Below are positions 62,766-64,000 of a stretch of DNA of 64,000 bases, in pieces. The stretch is from Serratia rhizosphaerae (GTDB taxonomy: Bacteria > Pseudomonadota > Gammaproteobacteria > Enterobacterales > Enterobacteriaceae), in contig NZ_CP041764.1 of NCBI RefSeq assembly GCF_009817885.1, positions 3,906,001-3,970,000 of the forward strand, in the 5' to 3' direction. Each line of letters begins with the position of its first letter. Positions within the stretch are counted from its first letter, which is position 1. The notes under the pieces are model-generated. The model worked only from the letters and a program-made list of their open reading frames with translations. It ran no database searches and was not told where the DNA came from. Position numbers and translations under genes: made by a program.

Positions 62766-64000
62766 TCAGAAGTTATAGCTCATCCCTACGGTATAGCGAC
62801 GGCCGTCCAGCGTGGTGTTGTAGTGCTCGTAATCCACGGTTTTATCGAGGATGTTATACACCCCGCCGGTCAGCTGCAGGTTTTTCGCCGCCTGATAGCT
62901 GACGCCGACGTCGACAAAGGTATAGGACGGCGTGCTTTTGGCCATCGAGGTGCGGCTCAGGTACTCCGAGGTTTTACTGCGGAAGTTGACGCGGGTCCAC
63001 ACATCGAGATCGTGCGCCGCCTGCCAGTCCAGCACGGTGTTGAACATATGTTTCGGCATCTGGTTCAGCGGCTGGCCCTGGAACTGGCCGCTTTTCTGTT
63101 CCGATTCGGTATAGGTATAGTTGGCGGTCAGCTGCCAGTCTTTGGCGATCTTCCAGCTGGCGGTGGCTTCTACACCGCGCATATTGGCCTTGTCGACGTT
63201 GACGCGGTCGCTGATAAAATCGTAATCGATGCCGCCGAGAGAGCAGCCCGGCTCATCCTCGCAGCGTCTGACTTCGGTGATCTTGTCTTTGAAGTCGGTG
63301 TTGAACAGGGTGATCCCGGCGTTCAGATTTTGCTGGTTATCCCACAGCAGGGCGATCTCTTCGCTCAGGCTCTTTTCCGGCTTCAGGTCCGGGTTGCCGA
63401 CAATCATGCCTTTGCTCGATCCGCCGCCGGTGGCCTGGCCCCAGCTGGCTGACGACTGGCGCAGATCTGGCGAGCGGTAGCCGGCGGAAACGCCGCCCTT
63501 CAGCGTCCACTGCTCGGCCAGATGCCAGACGCCGTACAGGCGCGGCGTCCAGTGGCTGCCGTAGTTTTGGTCGCGGTCCATACGGATGCCGCTGGTCAGG
63601 CTGAAATCATTGGTCATTGCCCATTCGTCTTCGGCGAACAGCGCCCAGCTCCAACGGGTCAGCTGGTTGACGCCCTGCGCAGATTCCAGCTGGTTGCCGC
63701 TGTCGCTCAGTTTTTCATAGCGGTACTGGCCGCCGATATTCAGCATATGGTCGCCCAGCGCGAACTGATTCTGGGTATTGAAGATGGTGTTGTACATCTT
63801 CATGTTGCGGCCCGGATTGTTGGTCTCTTCACGCTGGATATAGCTGGTGGTATTGCCGATATCGTAGTAGCCGTTGTGCGTCAGCGAGTAGTTGGTGCGG
63901 GTATACAGGCTGTCGCTTGGCTGGTTGGGTTTACAGCTGCCTTTGCGGCAGCTCTCCGTCGCCACGGATTTACCCGGCGTGCTGTTGCGGTCCTGCAGCG
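62766..64000 (-). CDS. TonB-dependent siderophore receptor (3' part, cut by window end)
   Basis: Outer-membrane beta-barrel receptor; the visible 411 residues are the C-terminal barrel, and the plug lies beyond the window. The frame stays open to 64000, and the GTG at 63965 is not a real start because residues upstream continue. Alternating strands, NPDLKPEKSLSEEIALLW (the conserved barrel motif), TYTESEQKSG, and the C-terminal ...DGRRYTVGMSYNF ending in Phe are typical of TonB receptors. Two cysteines in RRCEDEPGCSLGG may form a loop disulphide. It lies convergent to a Fur-box ABC operon. In E. coli lysP is followed by cirA, so a CirA-type catecholate receptor is likely; FepA-like is also possible. 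Confidence 0.85.
   Translation of the reverse strand, partial: LQDRNSTPGKSVATESCRKGSCKPNQPSDSLYTRTNYSLTHNGYYDIGNTTSYIQREETNNPGRNMKMYNTIFNTQNQFALGDHMLNIGGQYRYEKLSDSGNQLESAQGVNQLTRWSWALFAEDEWAMTNDFSLTSGIRMDRDQNYGSHWTPRLYGVWHLAEQWTLKGGVSAGYRSPDLRQSSASWGQATGGGSSKGMIVGNPDLKPEKSLSEEIALLWDNQQNLNAGITLFNTDFKDKITEVRRCEDEPGCSLGGIDYDFISDRVNVDKANMRGVEATASWKIAKDWQLTANYTYTESEQKSGQFQGQPLNQMPKHMFNTVLDWQAAHDLDVWTRVNFRSKTSEYLSRTSMAKSTPSYTFVDVGVSYQAAKNLQLTGGVYNILDKTVDYEHYNTTLDGRRYTVGMSYNF

Noticed and set aside
63963..63965. GTG as the start of the TonB receptor gene
   Set aside because: The frame stays open upstream to the window end with receptor-like loop sequence, and the plug domain is missing, so this is an internal codon.

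Overview
The window is chromosomal DNA from an enterobacterium, most likely Serratia or a close Yersiniaceae relative. Most of it follows the E. coli order around 48-49 min: proL-yejM-yejL-yejK-rplY-radD-rsuA-bcr-yejG-yejA-pdeN-mepS-lpxT-yeiR-yeiQ-yeiP-yeiW-fruBKA-nfo-yeiH-yeiE-lysP. The high-GC codon use, the ERIC-type repeat, and a betaine-catabolism block not found at this place in E. coli argue against Escherichia itself. The genus is an inference from content; no database was searched.

Layout. (1) 1-11908: an aerobic glycine betaine/dimethylglycine demethylation cluster. It holds a partial GbdR-type regulator, a six-gene operon (M19 dipeptidase-like, DUF5943-like, dgcA, dgcB, ETF alpha, ETF beta) and divergent gbcA / gbcB. 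GbcAB would demethylate betaine to dimethylglycine, DgcAB would demethylate that to sarcosine, and the dedicated ETF would take the electrons. A decayed VapB antitoxin relic lies between the regulator and the operon. (2) 11984-15780: an MFS transporter translationally coupled to an M20 peptidase, divergent from a LysR regulator. (3) 15951-22462: a variable segment bounded by tRNA-Thr(TGT) and tRNA-Pro(GGG). It holds an intact IS3-family element with a 3-bp target duplication, an AT-rich orphan O-antigen polymerase-like gene, an acyltransferase, a 50-residue lipoprotein, a small ATPase and a membrane-protein gene split by an amber codon.

(4) 22540-44783: conserved core (cell-envelope control by YejM, MepS and LpxT; translation by L25, RsuA and YeiP; DNA repair by RadD). 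Local changes are loss of yejBEF beside yejA, uxuA inserted next to yeiQ, a small fimbrial-like orphan, and a tryptophan permease with a TrpR operator. (5) 44861-53209: torY-torZ TMAO/S-oxide respiration, a Nudix hydrolase, and the fruBKA fructose PTS operon with two Cra boxes. (6) 53275-60133: nfo, yeiH, an acyltransferase/SGNH gene, yeiE and lysP. (7) 60260-64000: a Fur-box-preceded iron-chelate ABC permease and ATPase, a frameshifted small membrane protein, and the 3' part of a TonB-dependent receptor cut by the window edge.

I found no CRISPR array, rRNA or intact prophage. I see no single gene set that is clearly an undescribed system. The best leads are the compact betaine block, the tRNA-bounded variable segment and the two interrupted genes (21547-22188 and 62285-62688).
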